Origin: Brachybacterium sp036311905
GTDB taxonomy: Bacteria; Actinomycetota; Actinomycetes; Actinomycetales; Dermabacteraceae
Direction of reading: 5' to 3'
NCBI RefSeq assembly: GCF_036311905.1
Contig: NZ_JAZDCH010000026.1
Location: 96,301-160,300, forward strand
DNA: 64,000 bases
Positions 51,051 through 59,914 of this stretch are shown piece after piece. The notes under the pieces were generated by a model. The model made no database searches, was not told where the DNA came from, and saw nothing but the letters and a program-made list of their open reading frames with translations. The first letter of the stretch is position 1, and the number at the start of each line of letters is the position of its first letter. Position numbers and translations under genes: made by a program.

Positions 51051-52589
51051 TCAGCTCCCCAGGTGGCCCGAGAGCAGCTCCATCCGTCGGGCGCTCTCGC
51101 CCTCCAGACCCACGATCCGTGCCTCCTTGCCGCGCTCGGCGTACTTGCCGCGGACCGCGTCGAGGGCCGCGACGCTCGAGGCGTCCCAGACGTCCGCGCC
51201 CGTGAGGTCCACGATCACCACCTCGGGGTCGCCGGCGTAGTCGAAGCGGTAGACGAGATCGTTGCTCGAGGCGAAGAACAGCTGGCCGTGGACGAGATAG
51301 CGGCGCACGTCGACCGTGCCGTCGCCGTCGAGGTCGCTCTCCCACACTGCCTCGATGCTCACCAGGTGCGCGACCCGGCGGGCGAAGGCCACGATCGCGG
51401 TGAGCACCCCGGCGATCACGCCCACGGCGAGGTTGTGGGTCGCGACGGTCGCCACGACGGTCACCACCATCACCAGGGTCTCCGAGACGGGCATGCGGCG
51501 CAGGGTCGCGGGGCGCACGCTGTGCCAGTCCACCGTGGCGACGCACACCATGATCATCACCGCGGCGAGGGCCACCATCGGCACCCGGCCCACCACGTCG
51601 CTCAGCAGCATCACCAGGACCAGCAGGAACACCCCGGCGCTGAGGGTCGAGAGCCGCGTGCGGCCCCCGCCGTCCTTCACGTTGATCATGGTCTGGCCGA
51701 TCATGGCGCAGCCGCCCATGCCGCCGAAGGCCCCCGCGGCGAGGTTCGCGACGCCCTGCCCCCAGGCCTCCCGGGTCTTGTCCGAGTGCGTGTCGGTGAG
51801 GTCGTCGACGAGCTTCGCGGTGAGCAGAGATTCCATCAGGCCCACGAGCGCCATCCCCACGGCATAGGGCGCGATGATCCGCAGCGTCTCGAGGGTGAGC
51901 GGCACATCGGGGATCATCAGCGCGGGCAGCGACTCGGGCATCTCGCCCTGGTCGGCGACGTCCGGGACCTGCCATCCGGTGACCACGACCAGGACGGTGA
52001 GCACCGCGATCGTGATCAGCGGAGCGGGGATCACGGTGATCAGCCGCGGCACCACGATCAGCAGGGCGAGGGCCAGCGCGAGCAGCGGCAGCACCACCCA
52101 CGGCACGTCCCCGCCGAACAGGTGGGGCAGCTGGGCCGTGAAGATCAGGATCGCGAGCGCGTTGACGAAGCCGGTCATCACCGAGCGGGGGATGAAGCGC
52201 ATCAGCCGTGCGACGCCCAGCAGCGCCAGCACGATCTGCAGCACCCCCGCCAGCAGCACGGCGGCGATCAGGTGGTCCATGCCGTGCGAGGCGACGAGCG
52301 GGGCGATCACCAGCGCGGTCGCCCCCGCCGCGGCCGAGACCATGGCGGGCCGCCCGCCGACGATCGCGATGGTGATCGCCATGATCACCGCCGTGAACAG
52401 GCCCACCCGCGGATCCACCCCGGCGAGCACGGAGAAGGACACCACCTCGGGGATCATCGCGAGCGCCACCACCAGCCCGGAGAGCAGCTCGATGCGCAGC
52501 AGCCGCGGGGAGCGGAGGGCGGAGAGCATCGAGGGCGGGCTCGCCTGGGAGTGGGCGGGGGCGTCGGGGAGGACGGGGGATCGGGTCAC
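51051..52589 (-). CDS. SulP-family anion transporter with STAS domain
   Basis: The 512-residue protein is an SLC26/SulP transporter, moving sulfate, bicarbonate or another anion. Residues about 20-385 form the membrane domain, beginning LLSGLVVALAMIPEVVSFSV, with GGRPAMVSAAAGATALVI and AAGAFGGMGGCAMIGQTMIN. The last 110 residues form a cytoplasmic STAS domain (VVIVDLTGADVWDASSVAAL). Start choice is uncertain: GTG 52589 gives a sensible N-terminus, and a GATCAT box lies 6 nt upstream; ATG 52529 is an alternative. It diverges from the peptidase gene. The family form with the GGMGGCAMIGQ motif is often linked to bicarbonate or sulfate uptake. Confidence 0.88.
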   Translation of the reverse strand: MTRSPVLPDAPAHSQASPPSMLSALRSPRLLRIELLSGLVVALAMIPEVVSFSVLAGVDPRVGLFTAVIMAITIAIVGGRPAMVSAAAGATALVIAPLVASHGMDHLIAAVLLAGVLQIVLALLGVARLMRFIPRSVMTGFVNALAILIFTAQLPHLFGGDVPWVVLPLLALALALLIVVPRLITVIPAPLITIAVLTVLVVVTGWQVPDVADQGEMPESLPALMIPDVPLTLETLRIIAPYAVGMALVGLMESLLTAKLVDDLTDTHSDKTREAWGQGVANLAAGAFGGMGGCAMIGQTMINVKDGGGRTRLSTLSAGVFLLVLVMLLSDVVGRVPMVALAAVMIMVCVATVDWHSVRPATLRRMPVSETLVMVVTVVATVATHNLAVGVIAGVLTAIVAFARRVAHLVSIEAVWESDLDGDGTVDVRRYLVHGQLFFASSNDLVYRFDYAGDPEVVIVDLTGADVWDASSVAALDAVRGKYAERGKEARIVGLEGESARRMELLSGHLGS

Positions 52590-52638
52590 CGGGACATGAT
52601 CCCAGGCTCCGTCCCGGGGCCGCTGGCACGATGGTCCG

Positions 52639-53358
52639 ATGGACATCCCCGGAGCGCTCGCGGCCGTGTGGCGGCGGATCCCGCCCGACGCGGCTCCCTC
52701 GCCCGGCTGGTGGCTGGTGCTCGCGCTCGTCGCGACCGCGCTCGCGGTGAGCGTGCCCCTGCTGTGGCGGCTGACCCGCCCGGCCGTGACGATCGTGCAC
52801 GAGCTCGGCCACGCCGTCGTCGGCGTGCTCTGCGGTCGCCGCTTCACCGGCTTCGTGGTCAGCGCCGACATGTCCGGGCACGCGGTGACCGTCGGGCCCT
52901 CCCGCGGGTTCGGCCGGATCGCGTCGACCTGGGCGGGCTATCCGGCGCCCGCGATCCTCGGCGCGCTGCTGGTGCAGATCGCGCTCGCCGGCTGGGGGCG
53001 CACGGCGCTGTTCGCGGCACTGCTCGCGCTCGTCCTCGCCCTGGTCTTCTCCCGGTCGCTGCACACCGTGCTCGCCGTGCTCGCCACCGCAGCGGGCGTC
53101 GGCGCCCTCTGGTGGTGGGGCGGCCCGGGACCGATCGCGCTGCTCACCCTCGCCGCGGGCGCCTTCCTGCTGCTCGGTGCCTGGCGGCACCTCGGGGCGG
53201 TGATCGCCTCCGGTCGCAGCGGCGACGATCCCGCGCAGCTCTCCCGGCTCACGGCTCTGCCCGCCGGGGTGTGGTCGGCGAGCTTCGCGCTCGTCCTCGC
53301 CGCCTGCACGCTGTGGGCGGGCGCGGTGCTCGCCGGACCACTGGGCGACCTGCTCTGA
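52639..53358 (+). CDS. M50B-like membrane metallopeptidase
   Basis: The 239-residue membrane protein has the zinc-protease motif in VTIVHELGHAVVGVLCGRRF, where HELGH is the HExxH site within a membrane helix. Several more hydrophobic helices follow (TWAGYPAPAILGALLVQIAL and others). The second ligand motif of site-2 proteases is not obvious; the M50B/PF13398-type family has a divergent layout. Substrate unknown. A CACGAT box lies 6 nt before the ATG and resembles the leaderless pattern but lacks the first T. It precedes bioY by 59 bp. Confidence 0.8.
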   Translation: MDIPGALAAVWRRIPPDAAPSPGWWLVLALVATALAVSVPLLWRLTRPAVTIVHELGHAVVGVLCGRRFTGFVVSADMSGHAVTVGPSRGFGRIASTWAGYPAPAILGALLVQIALAGWGRTALFAALLALVLALVFSRSLHTVLAVLATAAGVGALWWWGGPGPIALLTLAAGAFLLLGAWRHLGAVIASGRSGDDPAQLSRLTALPAGVWSASFALVLAACTLWAGAVLAGPLGDLL

Positions 53359-53379
53359 GGTCGCGGGTCGCGCCTGGTC

Positions 53380-53385
53380 TACGCT
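53380..53385 (+). promoter_or_regulatory. -10 candidate of bioY
   Basis: TACGCT lies 32 nt before the bioY ATG, which has an AGAGGAG ribosome binding site, so bioY probably has a short leader. Confidence 0.4.
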
Positions 53386-53417
53386 GGGCGCTTCCGCCCG
53401 CCGACCAGAGGAGCCCC

Positions 53418-54035
53418 ATGTCCGCGATCGCCGTCCCGGCCCGCCGTCCCGTCCTGGCCGATGCGCTGCCCGCGCACCGCACCCTGCTGACCGATGCGGG
53501 GCTGATCCTCGCCGGCGTCGTCGTGCTCGCCGCGCTCGCGCAGGTGACGATCCCGCTGCCGCTGGTGCCGATCACCGGGCAGACCCTCGGCGTGATCCTC
53601 GTGGGCGCGTCCCTCGGCTCCCGGCGCGGCGCCCTCTCGATGCTCGCCTACCTGCTCGTCGGCCTCGCGGGCGCGCCGGTCTTCGCCGAGTTCTCCGGCG
53701 GCCCGGCCATGCTGCTCGCCCCGAGCTTCGGCTTCGCGCTGGGCTTCGTGCCCGCCGCCTTCGTCGCCGGCTGGTTCGCGGAGCGGGCCTGGGACCGACG
53801 GCCGCTGCTGGCGCTGGCCGGCTTCCTCGCCGCGAGCGCGGTGCCCTTCCTGCTCGGCGTCCCGTACCTCGCGATGATCCTGCACTCGGTGATGGGCATG
53901 GAGATCACCGTCGGCTCGGTGCTCGCCGCCGGCCTGTGGCCCTTCCTGCCGGGCGGCGTGGTGAAGGCCGCGATCGCCGCGGTGCTCATCCCCGCCGCCT
54001 GGCGCGGGGTGCGGGCGCTCGACGCGCGCCGCTGA
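53418..54035 (+). CDS. bioY: Biotin transporter BioY (ECF S component)
   Basis: The 205-residue membrane protein is the biotin-binding S component of an ECF transporter. It has the BioY hallmarks TIPLPLVPITGQTLGVIL and GSRRGALSMLAYLLVGLAGA, then PVFAEFSGGPAMLLAPSFGF and a C-terminal LWPFLPGGVVKAAIAAVL. Six membrane helices are visible. The energising BioM and BioN genes are not adjacent, so it may be a solitary BioY or use ECF components encoded elsewhere. Confidence 0.95.
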   Translation: MSAIAVPARRPVLADALPAHRTLLTDAGLILAGVVVLAALAQVTIPLPLVPITGQTLGVILVGASLGSRRGALSMLAYLLVGLAGAPVFAEFSGGPAMLLAPSFGFALGFVPAAFVAGWFAERAWDRRPLLALAGFLAASAVPFLLGVPYLAMILHSVMGMEITVGSVLAAGLWPFLPGGVVKAAIAAVLIPAAWRGVRALDARR

Positions 54036-54054
54036 CCCCGCGCCGCGGGGACCC

Positions 54055-55488
54055 TCAGGCTCCGGCGCCCGCGCTGAAGGGCGCCAGGTGTCGACCGATG
54101 TGCTCGGCGACCACCGCGGTGTGCTCCTCCTGATGCGCGGCGACGACCCGCAGGAAGCGGTCGTGGATCGACTCGCCGGAGGGCAGAGCGGCGTTGAGCG
54201 AGTCTCCGTAGCCGACGTGGAGGATCTGCCGGGCATCGTCCGAGCGGATCAGCTCGGTGAGGTCGACCCCCTCGAGGGTCGTGGGGGTGCGGTCCTCGTG
54301 CGCGGAGACCTGGTAGCTCGCGCGGGCCTTCACATAGGAGGCGCGGGAGATCTCCCAGATGGTGGCGAACAGCTCCGGGTCGTGGGCGGCGATGACCTCG
54401 AGGGCGCACAGGTAGCTGGTGCCGGAGGTCTTCAGGTGCACGTGGCCCTGCGTCGCCTCGACGCACAGCGGGTAGATCGAGAACTTGTCCGAGCCCGAGT
54501 GCAGCGAGATGCGGTAGCCGCCGAACTGCTCGGAGATCGCGTGATGGGCCTCGAGGTTCCGGCGCAGCTCCTCGGGATCGCCGAGGAAGTCCAGGCCCTT
54601 CTCGAAGCCGTCCACGTAGCGCGGGGCGAAGCTGAACCAGCTCGCCCCGAGGCGCTTGAGCTCGGTGGCCAGGTAGAAGTGCTCGAAGAAGGTGGTCAGC
54701 CAGGCCGTCTCGTCGACCGCGAACTCGATCTCGATCTCGTGCCGCGCGTTCTCCATGGCGTGGCGGTACAGCCGGATCGCCTCGGCGACCGCCGCCCCGT
54801 ACTTCACGGCCGCGGTGATCACGTCCTGCTCGGTGACCTCGATCCGCGAGTGGCCGACGTCGAGGGTGAGGTCGGCGTAGCGGGCGAGCGTCTGCTCGAG
54901 GGTGTCCTCGAGGGCGTCCCAGGGCAGCGAGGCGGCGTCCGCCGCGGTGACGCCGCCGGTGACGTCGGCGACGTGATCGCCCGGGTCGAGCGTGAACATG
55001 ACGAATCCGGCCTCGAGGCCGCGGTCGATGCCCTCGGTGGTCTTGATGTGGTCGCAGTCCGCGCCGAAGCCGCCCTCCCAGCCGGCCTCGAGCAGGCCGA
55101 AGACCGCCTCGTCCATGACGGTCCGGGCCGAGCGGCCCAGACGGTCCATCTCGCGGATCGACTGCTGGGCCAGCACCGGCATGACCCCCTGGCCGTGGGC
55201 GGCGAAGGCCGCGGCCTGCCCGGGACCGGCCAGGCCGATGCGGTCGCCGGTCCCGACCGAGGTGCGGTGGCGGCTGATCAGCTGCGGGCGCAGCACCTCG
55301 AAGGCGTCCTGCAGGGCCTTCGCGTTGGCGGTGCTGAGAGGGCCCTCGAGCAGATGGGCCTCGCCGTCGGGGCGGATCTCGCCCTCGAAGGGGGCGAGCG
55401 CGTCCGCGGCGGCGGCGCGCACGTGCAGGGAGCGGACGGCGCCGTCGTAGTGGATGTCGGCCTCGAGCGCGTCGGTGCGCAGGGTCAT
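54055..55488 (-). CDS. UxaE-type tagaturonate/fructuronate epimerase
   Basis: The 477-residue protein matches the UxaE family, whose Thermotoga member interconverts D-tagaturonate and D-fructuronate with a metal ion. Recognisable parts are GTGDRIGLAGPGQAAAFAAH, GWEGGFGADCDHIKTTEGID, DVGHSRIEVTEQDVI, and ISLHSGSDKFSIYP. The His-Ser-Gly-Ser-Asp-Lys stretch is a good candidate for the active site. A later VHLKTSGTSYLCALEV is also conserved. The start ATG at 55488 has GGAGAGATCC upstream. It ends a cluster with a zinc dehydrogenase (50 bp upstream on the same strand). Other hexuronate genes are not in the window, so substrate assignment is tentative. Confidence 0.8.
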   Translation of the reverse strand: MTLRTDALEADIHYDGAVRSLHVRAAAADALAPFEGEIRPDGEAHLLEGPLSTANAKALQDAFEVLRPQLISRHRTSVGTGDRIGLAGPGQAAAFAAHGQGVMPVLAQQSIREMDRLGRSARTVMDEAVFGLLEAGWEGGFGADCDHIKTTEGIDRGLEAGFVMFTLDPGDHVADVTGGVTAADAASLPWDALEDTLEQTLARYADLTLDVGHSRIEVTEQDVITAAVKYGAAVAEAIRLYRHAMENARHEIEIEFAVDETAWLTTFFEHFYLATELKRLGASWFSFAPRYVDGFEKGLDFLGDPEELRRNLEAHHAISEQFGGYRISLHSGSDKFSIYPLCVEATQGHVHLKTSGTSYLCALEVIAAHDPELFATIWEISRASYVKARASYQVSAHEDRTPTTLEGVDLTELIRSDDARQILHVGYGDSLNAALPSGESIHDRFLRVVAAHQEEHTAVVAEHIGRHLAPFSAGAGA

Positions 55489-55538
55489 GGATCTCTCCGA
55501 TCAGAAGGGGTCTGAGGTGGGGTCTGTGCGGGGTCGGG

Positions 55539-56555
55539 TCAGCGGGCCAGGTCAAGCAGGATCTTGAGGTCGGCCGTGGCGCCCTCGGCGGCCGCGCGCA
55601 GCACGGCGGGCGCCTCGGCGAGCGGGACCGTGCGGGTGCGCAGCGGGGAGACGTCCACGGCGCCGCCGGCGATCAGCTCGATCAACTCCGGGAAGACATG
55701 GCGGCTGTTGCGGGAGCCGAGCACGTCCAGCTCCTTCTTGATCAGCGCGGACTGATTGAAGGTGACCTCGCGGGTGCCGTTGCCGATGAGCACCAGCCGG
55801 GCGCCGACGGCGGCGGCCTCGATCGCGCCGAGGAAGGAGACCGGGAGGCCGGTCGCCTCGAGCACCACGTCGAAGCCGTCCCCGTCGGTGGCGCGGGCGA
55901 CGAGGTCGGGGATCTCCTCCGTGCGGAGATCCGCGGTGCCCTCGGCGCCCAGGGAGGCGGCGAGCTCGAGGCGGTCCGGGAGGATGTCGGCGCTCCAGAC
56001 CCGCGCCCCGTGCGTCCGCGCGGACAGCAGGGTGAGCTGGCCGATCGCCCCGGCGCCGAGGACCAGCACCCGCTCGCCCTCGCGCACCCCCGCCCGGCGC
56101 ACGGCATGGTGGCCGATCGAGAAGGGCTCCACCAGCGCGAGGTCGCGGGGGTCGAGGCCGCGGGCGGCGTGGAGCCGGTCGACGGGCAGGGTGATCAGCT
56201 CCTGGAAGGCGCCGTCGCGGTGCACGCCCAGGGTCTCGTTGTGCACGCAGGCGTTGATCAGCCCTCGGCGGCACGAGGAGCAGGTGCCGTCCTGCAGGTA
56301 GGGGACGCCGGTGACCACGTCGCCCGGGGCGAAGCCGCCCGGATCTCCCTCGATGCGCACGATCTCGGCGGAGAACTCGTGGCCGGGGACGCGCGGGTAG
56401 CTCGCGAAGGGCTGCGTGCCGCGCAGGACCTGGAGGTCGGAGCCGCAGATCCCGGCGTAGAGGATGCGCAGCAGGGCCTCGCCCGCCGCCGGGACGGGGT
56501 CGGGGACCTCCTCGACCTGGACCTCGCCCGGTGCTCGCACGCGCAGCGCTCTCAT
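55539..56555 (-). CDS. Zinc-type alcohol/polyol dehydrogenase
   Basis: The 338-residue protein belongs to the sorbitol/threonine dehydrogenase branch of the medium-chain family. Catalytic zinc ligands are in AGICGSDLQVL (Cys) and VPGHEFSAEI (His, Glu). The structural-zinc lobe reads DGTCSSCRRGLINAC; three of the four usual cysteines are present and Asp stands in the first place. VLVLGAGAIGQLTLLSA binds NAD(P)H. Position beside a UxaE-type epimerase suggests oxidation of a sugar acid or polyol in the same route. ATG 56555 follows GAGAGGAG. It diverges from the LacI regulator. Confidence 0.88.
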   Translation of the reverse strand: MRALRVRAPGEVQVEEVPDPVPAAGEALLRILYAGICGSDLQVLRGTQPFASYPRVPGHEFSAEIVRIEGDPGGFAPGDVVTGVPYLQDGTCSSCRRGLINACVHNETLGVHRDGAFQELITLPVDRLHAARGLDPRDLALVEPFSIGHHAVRRAGVREGERVLVLGAGAIGQLTLLSARTHGARVWSADILPDRLELAASLGAEGTADLRTEEIPDLVARATDGDGFDVVLEATGLPVSFLGAIEAAAVGARLVLIGNGTREVTFNQSALIKKELDVLGSRNSRHVFPELIELIAGGAVDVSPLRTRTVPLAEAPAVLRAAAEGATADLKILLDLAR

Positions 56556-56593
56556 GGTGCTCCTCTCGGCGCCTTCGCCCTGGGAATTCGCTT

Positions 56594-56610
56594 GCCGGAA
56601 ACGATTGCAT
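56594..56610. promoter_or_regulatory. LacI-type operator candidate 1
   Basis: CCGGAAACGATTGCAT contains the LacI-family core AAACGATT around a central CG and agrees with the consensus TGTAAACGTTTACA at about 10 of 14 positions. It lies 40 bp before the dehydrogenase start. Confidence 0.6.
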
Positions 56611-56662
56611 ATCTTCGGCCTGCATGGAAGAGTCGGCCCACGCCAGATTCGCACCGGGATCA

Positions 56663-56675
56663 TGCAACTGTTGCA
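56663..56675. promoter_or_regulatory. LacI-type operator candidate 2, TGCAAC-T-GTTGCA
   Basis: A perfect 6-bp palindrome with a single central base lies 15 bp before the LacI-family ATG, where it could allow autoregulation. Confidence 0.5.
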
Positions 56676-56689
56676 GTGGGGAGGTGGGC

Positions 56690-57709
56690 ATGTCCGTGAC
56701 CCTGCGGGACGTCGCGGAGCGCGCCGACGTCTCCGTCGCGACCTGCTCCCGCGCCTTCCAGCGCCCCGAGCTCGTCGGCGAGGCCACCCGCGAGCGGATC
56801 CTCGCCGCGGCGTCGGCCCTCGGCTACCGGCCCAACCGCAGCGCCCGCGCCCTCATCACCGGGCGCACGGGCGTGTACGGCGTGATCGTGCCCGACCTCG
56901 AGAACCCCTTCTTCGCCGCCGTCCTCAAGGGGGCGCAGGCGCGGGCCCACGAGCTCGGCACCCAGCTGCTGATCACCGACGCGGGGGAGGCCCCGGAGGG
57001 CGAGCTCCCCCTGGTGCGGACCCTCGCCGCCCAGGTCGACGGGATCGTCCTCTGCTCGAGCCGGATGGACGAGACATCCCTGCGCGAGGCCGTCTCCCTC
57101 ACCCCGCTGAGCCTGGTCAACCGCATCTCCCCGGACCTCTCGGGGGTCTACGCCGATCCGCTGCCCGGCATCCCCACCGCGCTCCGCCACCTGCGCCGCA
57201 CCGGGCACACCCGTATCGGATACGTCGGCGGCCCGCCCGCGAGCCGCTCCGACGCGGTGCGCCGCGAGGTCATCGCCGAGCAGTGCGCCGCCGCCGGGAT
57301 GGACTGGACGGACATCGGCGCCTTCACCCCCGACGTCGACGGCGGCCGCCGCGGCGCCGAGGCGGTGCTGCTCAGCGACGTCACGGCGGTGCTCGTCTAC
57401 AACGACCTCATGGCCCTGGCCCTGCTTGAGCGGCTCGCGGGCTTCGGGGTCGACGTCCCCGGGGAACTCTCGGTCGTGGGCTGGGACGACATCCCCTTCT
57501 CCTCGCTGCTCCATCCCGGACTGTCCACGGTGCAGGTGCCCCGCTACGACATGGGCGTGACCGCCGTGGACCTGCTCCACGACGACGCGACGAGGCCCCG
57601 GCGCGAGGATCCCGTGCGCACCCGCATCGGCCTGCCCACCACCTTCGTGCCCCGCGGCACGACGGGACGCGCCCGCGCCGTCGACCCCGCCGGTACCCTC
57701 ACCCCATGA
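56690..57709 (+). CDS. LacI-family transcriptional regulator
   Basis: The 339-residue repressor has an N-terminal LacI helix-turn-helix (VTLRDVAERADVSVATCSRA, FQRPELVGEATRERILAA, then LGYRPNRSARALITGRTGVY) and a periplasmic-binding-like effector domain (VIVPDLENPFFAAVLKGAQA; RIGYVGGPPASRSDA; VVGWDDIPFSSLLHPGLSTV). It diverges from the dehydrogenase/epimerase pair with a 134-bp space holding two operator candidates, so it most likely controls that pair in response to a sugar or sugar acid. GAGGTG lies 4 nt before the ATG. Its last codons overlap the next gene's ATG. Confidence 0.93.
   Translation: MSVTLRDVAERADVSVATCSRAFQRPELVGEATRERILAAASALGYRPNRSARALITGRTGVYGVIVPDLENPFFAAVLKGAQARAHELGTQLLITDAGEAPEGELPLVRTLAAQVDGIVLCSSRMDETSLREAVSLTPLSLVNRISPDLSGVYADPLPGIPTALRHLRRTGHTRIGYVGGPPASRSDAVRREVIAEQCAAAGMDWTDIGAFTPDVDGGRRGAEAVLLSDVTAVLVYNDLMALALLERLAGFGVDVPGELSVVGWDDIPFSSLLHPGLSTVQVPRYDMGVTAVDLLHDDATRPRREDPVRTRIGLPTTFVPRGTTGRARAVDPAGTLTP
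57694..57699 (+). promoter_or_regulatory. Leaderless -10 box of the gene at 57706
   Basis: TACCCT lies 6 nt before the ATG, within the final codons of the LacI gene. Confidence 0.55.
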
Positions 57710-58392
57710 CCGCCGCCGACGCACCGCTCAGCACTCCGCTCGCCGAGCTCCCGGGCGTGGGCTCGCCCGCCTCCCGCGCCTTCGCCGAGCAGGGGCTCCG
57801 CACCCTCGGTGACCTGGCCGGGAAGGACTGGACGGCCCTCGCCGCGCTGCACGGCGTCGGCCCCGCCTCCGGCCGACGGATCCAGGCGGCGCTCGCCGCC
57901 CACGGGGAGAGCCTGCAGAACCCGCCCGCCCCGGACACCCGTCGGGCGAGCGTGACCGCGGGGAGCACCGGCGTCGGTGCGAAGGACATCAAGACCCACG
58001 CCACCACGGTGACCCCCGAGGAGTACCTGGCGACCGTGACCGGGCGCCGCCACGAGGAGGGTCTCGTGCTGCTCGAGCTGTTCCGCGCGGCGACCGGCGG
58101 CGCCGAGGCCGTGATGTGGGGCCCGAGCATGATCGGCTTCGGCGAGGTCCACTACCGCTACGCGAGCGGACGCGAGGGCGACACCTTCCACCTGGGCTTC
58201 AGCCCCCGCTCCTCCGATCTCTCGCTCTACGGGCTCACCGGCACCCCGCGCGCCGAGGAACTGCTCGCGCGACTGGGAAAGCATCGCCTCGGGAAGGCCT
58301 GTCTCTGGGTGAAGAAGCTCGAGGACGTCGACCAGGACGTGCTGCGGGAGATGGTCGAGCACGCCTGGGGGACCCCGCCCGAGGCCTGCTGA
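57706..58392 (+). CDS. Helix-hairpin-helix plus DUF1801 fusion protein
   Basis: The 228-residue protein has two parts. Residues 1-70 form a helix-hairpin-helix region of the kind at the end of TfoX/Sxy and in DNA-binding proteins (LAELPGVGSPASRAFAEQGL, then LAALHGVGPASGRRIQAALA). Residues about 95-225 are a DUF1801 domain with TVTPEEYLATVTGRRHEEG, EAVMWGPSMIGFGEVHYRY and a C-terminal KACLWVKKLEDVDQDVL. DUF1801 proteins have no proven activity, and the two together suggest nucleic-acid-related work. The gene has its own leaderless-type promoter but overlaps the LacI stop by 4 bp. Confidence 0.82.
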   Translation: MTAADAPLSTPLAELPGVGSPASRAFAEQGLRTLGDLAGKDWTALAALHGVGPASGRRIQAALAAHGESLQNPPAPDTRRASVTAGSTGVGAKDIKTHATTVTPEEYLATVTGRRHEEGLVLLELFRAATGGAEAVMWGPSMIGFGEVHYRYASGREGDTFHLGFSPRSSDLSLYGLTGTPRAEELLARLGKHRLGKACLWVKKLEDVDQDVLREMVEHAWGTPPEAC

Positions 58393-58437
58393 CCCGGATA
58401 GCATCGTCTCCGACCCCGCCCCCTCGGAGAGGACCCC

Positions 58438-59313
58438 ATGATCACGAGCCCCGCGACCGCCGCCCGCCCCTGGGACGAGATCCCGGCCGGGGCCGCCGAC
58501 CTCCGCCTGGTGGTCAGCGACATGGACGGCACGCTCCTCACCCCCGACGGCGAGCTGCCCGCGGGATTCTGGGAGCTGATGGGGACGCTGCAGGAGCGAG
58601 GCATCGCCTTCGTCCCCGCGAGCGGCCGCCAGCTCGCGACGCTCCAGGCCATGTTCGGCCCCGATCCGGCCAGCGGCCGGGAGGGCGTGCCCAGCTACAT
58701 CGCGGAGAACGGCACCCTGGTCCTGCACCAGGGCGAGGTGGTCGAGACGACGCCGGTGGGGGAGGGGACCACCGCCGAGGTCATCGAGCTCGTGCGCGCC
58801 CTGAACGCCGACGGCGCCGGGCTGGGCCTGGTGCGCTGCGGGGTCGAGGCGGCCTATGTCGAGGGCGAGGATGAGTACTTCCTCGCCGAGGCGCGCACCT
58901 ACTACCACCGCCTCACCTCCGTCCCCGACCTCACCGCCGTCGAGGGGCCCACGCTCAAGCTCGCCGTCTTCGACGCGGTCGACGCCGAGGCGACCGCCCC
59001 CGCCTTCGACCGCTTCACGGCGAGCGAGCAGGTGGTCGTCTCCGGGCGGCACTGGATCGACGTCATGAGCCCGACGGTCGACAAGGGCCGCGGAGTCCGG
59101 GCCCTGCAGGCCGCGCTCGACGTGACCCCGGCCCAGACCGCCGTCTTCGGCGACTACCTCAACGACACCGGCCTCTATGCGACGGCCGACTGGTCCTTTG
59201 CGATGGCCGACGCCCACCCCGGCATCACCGAGCTCGCCCGCTACATCGCCCCCGGCAACGACGAGCGGGGCGTGCCGCGCGTGCTCGAGCACCTGCTCGG
59301 TCTCGGCCGCTGA
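58438..59313 (+). CDS. HAD-family (Cof-type) phosphatase
   Basis: The 291-residue protein has HAD motif I in LVVSDMDGTLLTPDGELP, motif II in FVPASGRQLATLQ, the conserved Lys in SPTVDKGRGVRALQ and motif IV as VFGDYLNDTGLYATADWSFA. The cap (about 80-190) is of the Cof type. Such enzymes dephosphorylate sugar phosphates; the exact substrate is unknown. Asp in DMDGT is the nucleophile. ATG 58438 follows CGGAGAGGACCCC. The peroxiredoxin gene starts 19 bp after its stop and may share the transcript. Confidence 0.9.
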   Translation: MITSPATAARPWDEIPAGAADLRLVVSDMDGTLLTPDGELPAGFWELMGTLQERGIAFVPASGRQLATLQAMFGPDPASGREGVPSYIAENGTLVLHQGEVVETTPVGEGTTAEVIELVRALNADGAGLGLVRCGVEAAYVEGEDEYFLAEARTYYHRLTSVPDLTAVEGPTLKLAVFDAVDAEATAPAFDRFTASEQVVVSGRHWIDVMSPTVDKGRGVRALQAALDVTPAQTAVFGDYLNDTGLYATADWSFAMADAHPGITELARYIAPGNDERGVPRVLEHLLGLGR

Positions 59314-59332
59314 CCCCGCCCCCAGGAGAGAC

Positions 59333-59818
59333 ATGACCGAGAACGTGACGCTCGCCGTCGGCGACCCAGCCCCCGACTTCGACCTGCCCACCGCGGGCGG
59401 CGGCCGGGTGAGCCTGGCCGAGCTCCGCGGCGCCCCCGCGCTGCTGTGGTTCTACCCCGCCGCGAACACCTCCCTGTGCACCCGGCAGGCCTGCGACCTG
59501 CGCGACCACCATCGGATGTTCGCCGATGCCGGTTATCGTGTCGTCGGCATCTCCCCGGATCCGGTCCCCGAGCTGGACCGCTTCGTGGCCGAGCAGGGCC
59601 TGCCCTACACGCTCGCCGGCGACGAGAGCCACGAGACCATGGCGGCCTACGGCGCCTGGGGCGAGAAGAACATGTACGGGAAGGTCGTCGAGGGCGTGAT
59701 CCGCTCGACCTTCGCCGTCGATGCCGACGGGATCCTCACCCTGGTGAAGTACCGCGTCGGCACCCCCTCGCACATCACGCTGCTGCAGAAGCGCCTCGGG
59801 CTCACGGCCGACGGGTGA
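59333..59818 (+). CDS. Peroxiredoxin, Bcp/AhpE-like
   Basis: The 161-residue thioredoxin-fold peroxidase reduces hydrogen peroxide and organic peroxides. It starts VTLAVGDPAPDFDLPTAGGG and has the active site WFYPAANTSLCTRQACDLRD. Cys49 is the peroxidatic residue, in the TxxC context; Cys54 is placed as in atypical two-Cys Bcp enzymes to resolve the disulfide. The residues before the active Cys (SL) differ from the usual PG. A GGAGAGAC ribosome binding site precedes the ATG. It ends a short cluster before a tRNA gene. Confidence 0.9.
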   Translation: MTENVTLAVGDPAPDFDLPTAGGGRVSLAELRGAPALLWFYPAANTSLCTRQACDLRDHHRMFADAGYRVVGISPDPVPELDRFVAEQGLPYTLAGDESHETMAAYGAWGEKNMYGKVVEGVIRSTFAVDADGILTLVKYRVGTPSHITLLQKRLGLTADG

Positions 59819-59914
59819 GCGGCCGGGTGTGACGTGATCCGCCCGGGCTCGCTTTGGCGCACCCCGCGCCAGCCCGTATGCTGTATCGGCGTGCTGCGTG
59901 CGAGCGCAGCGCCA

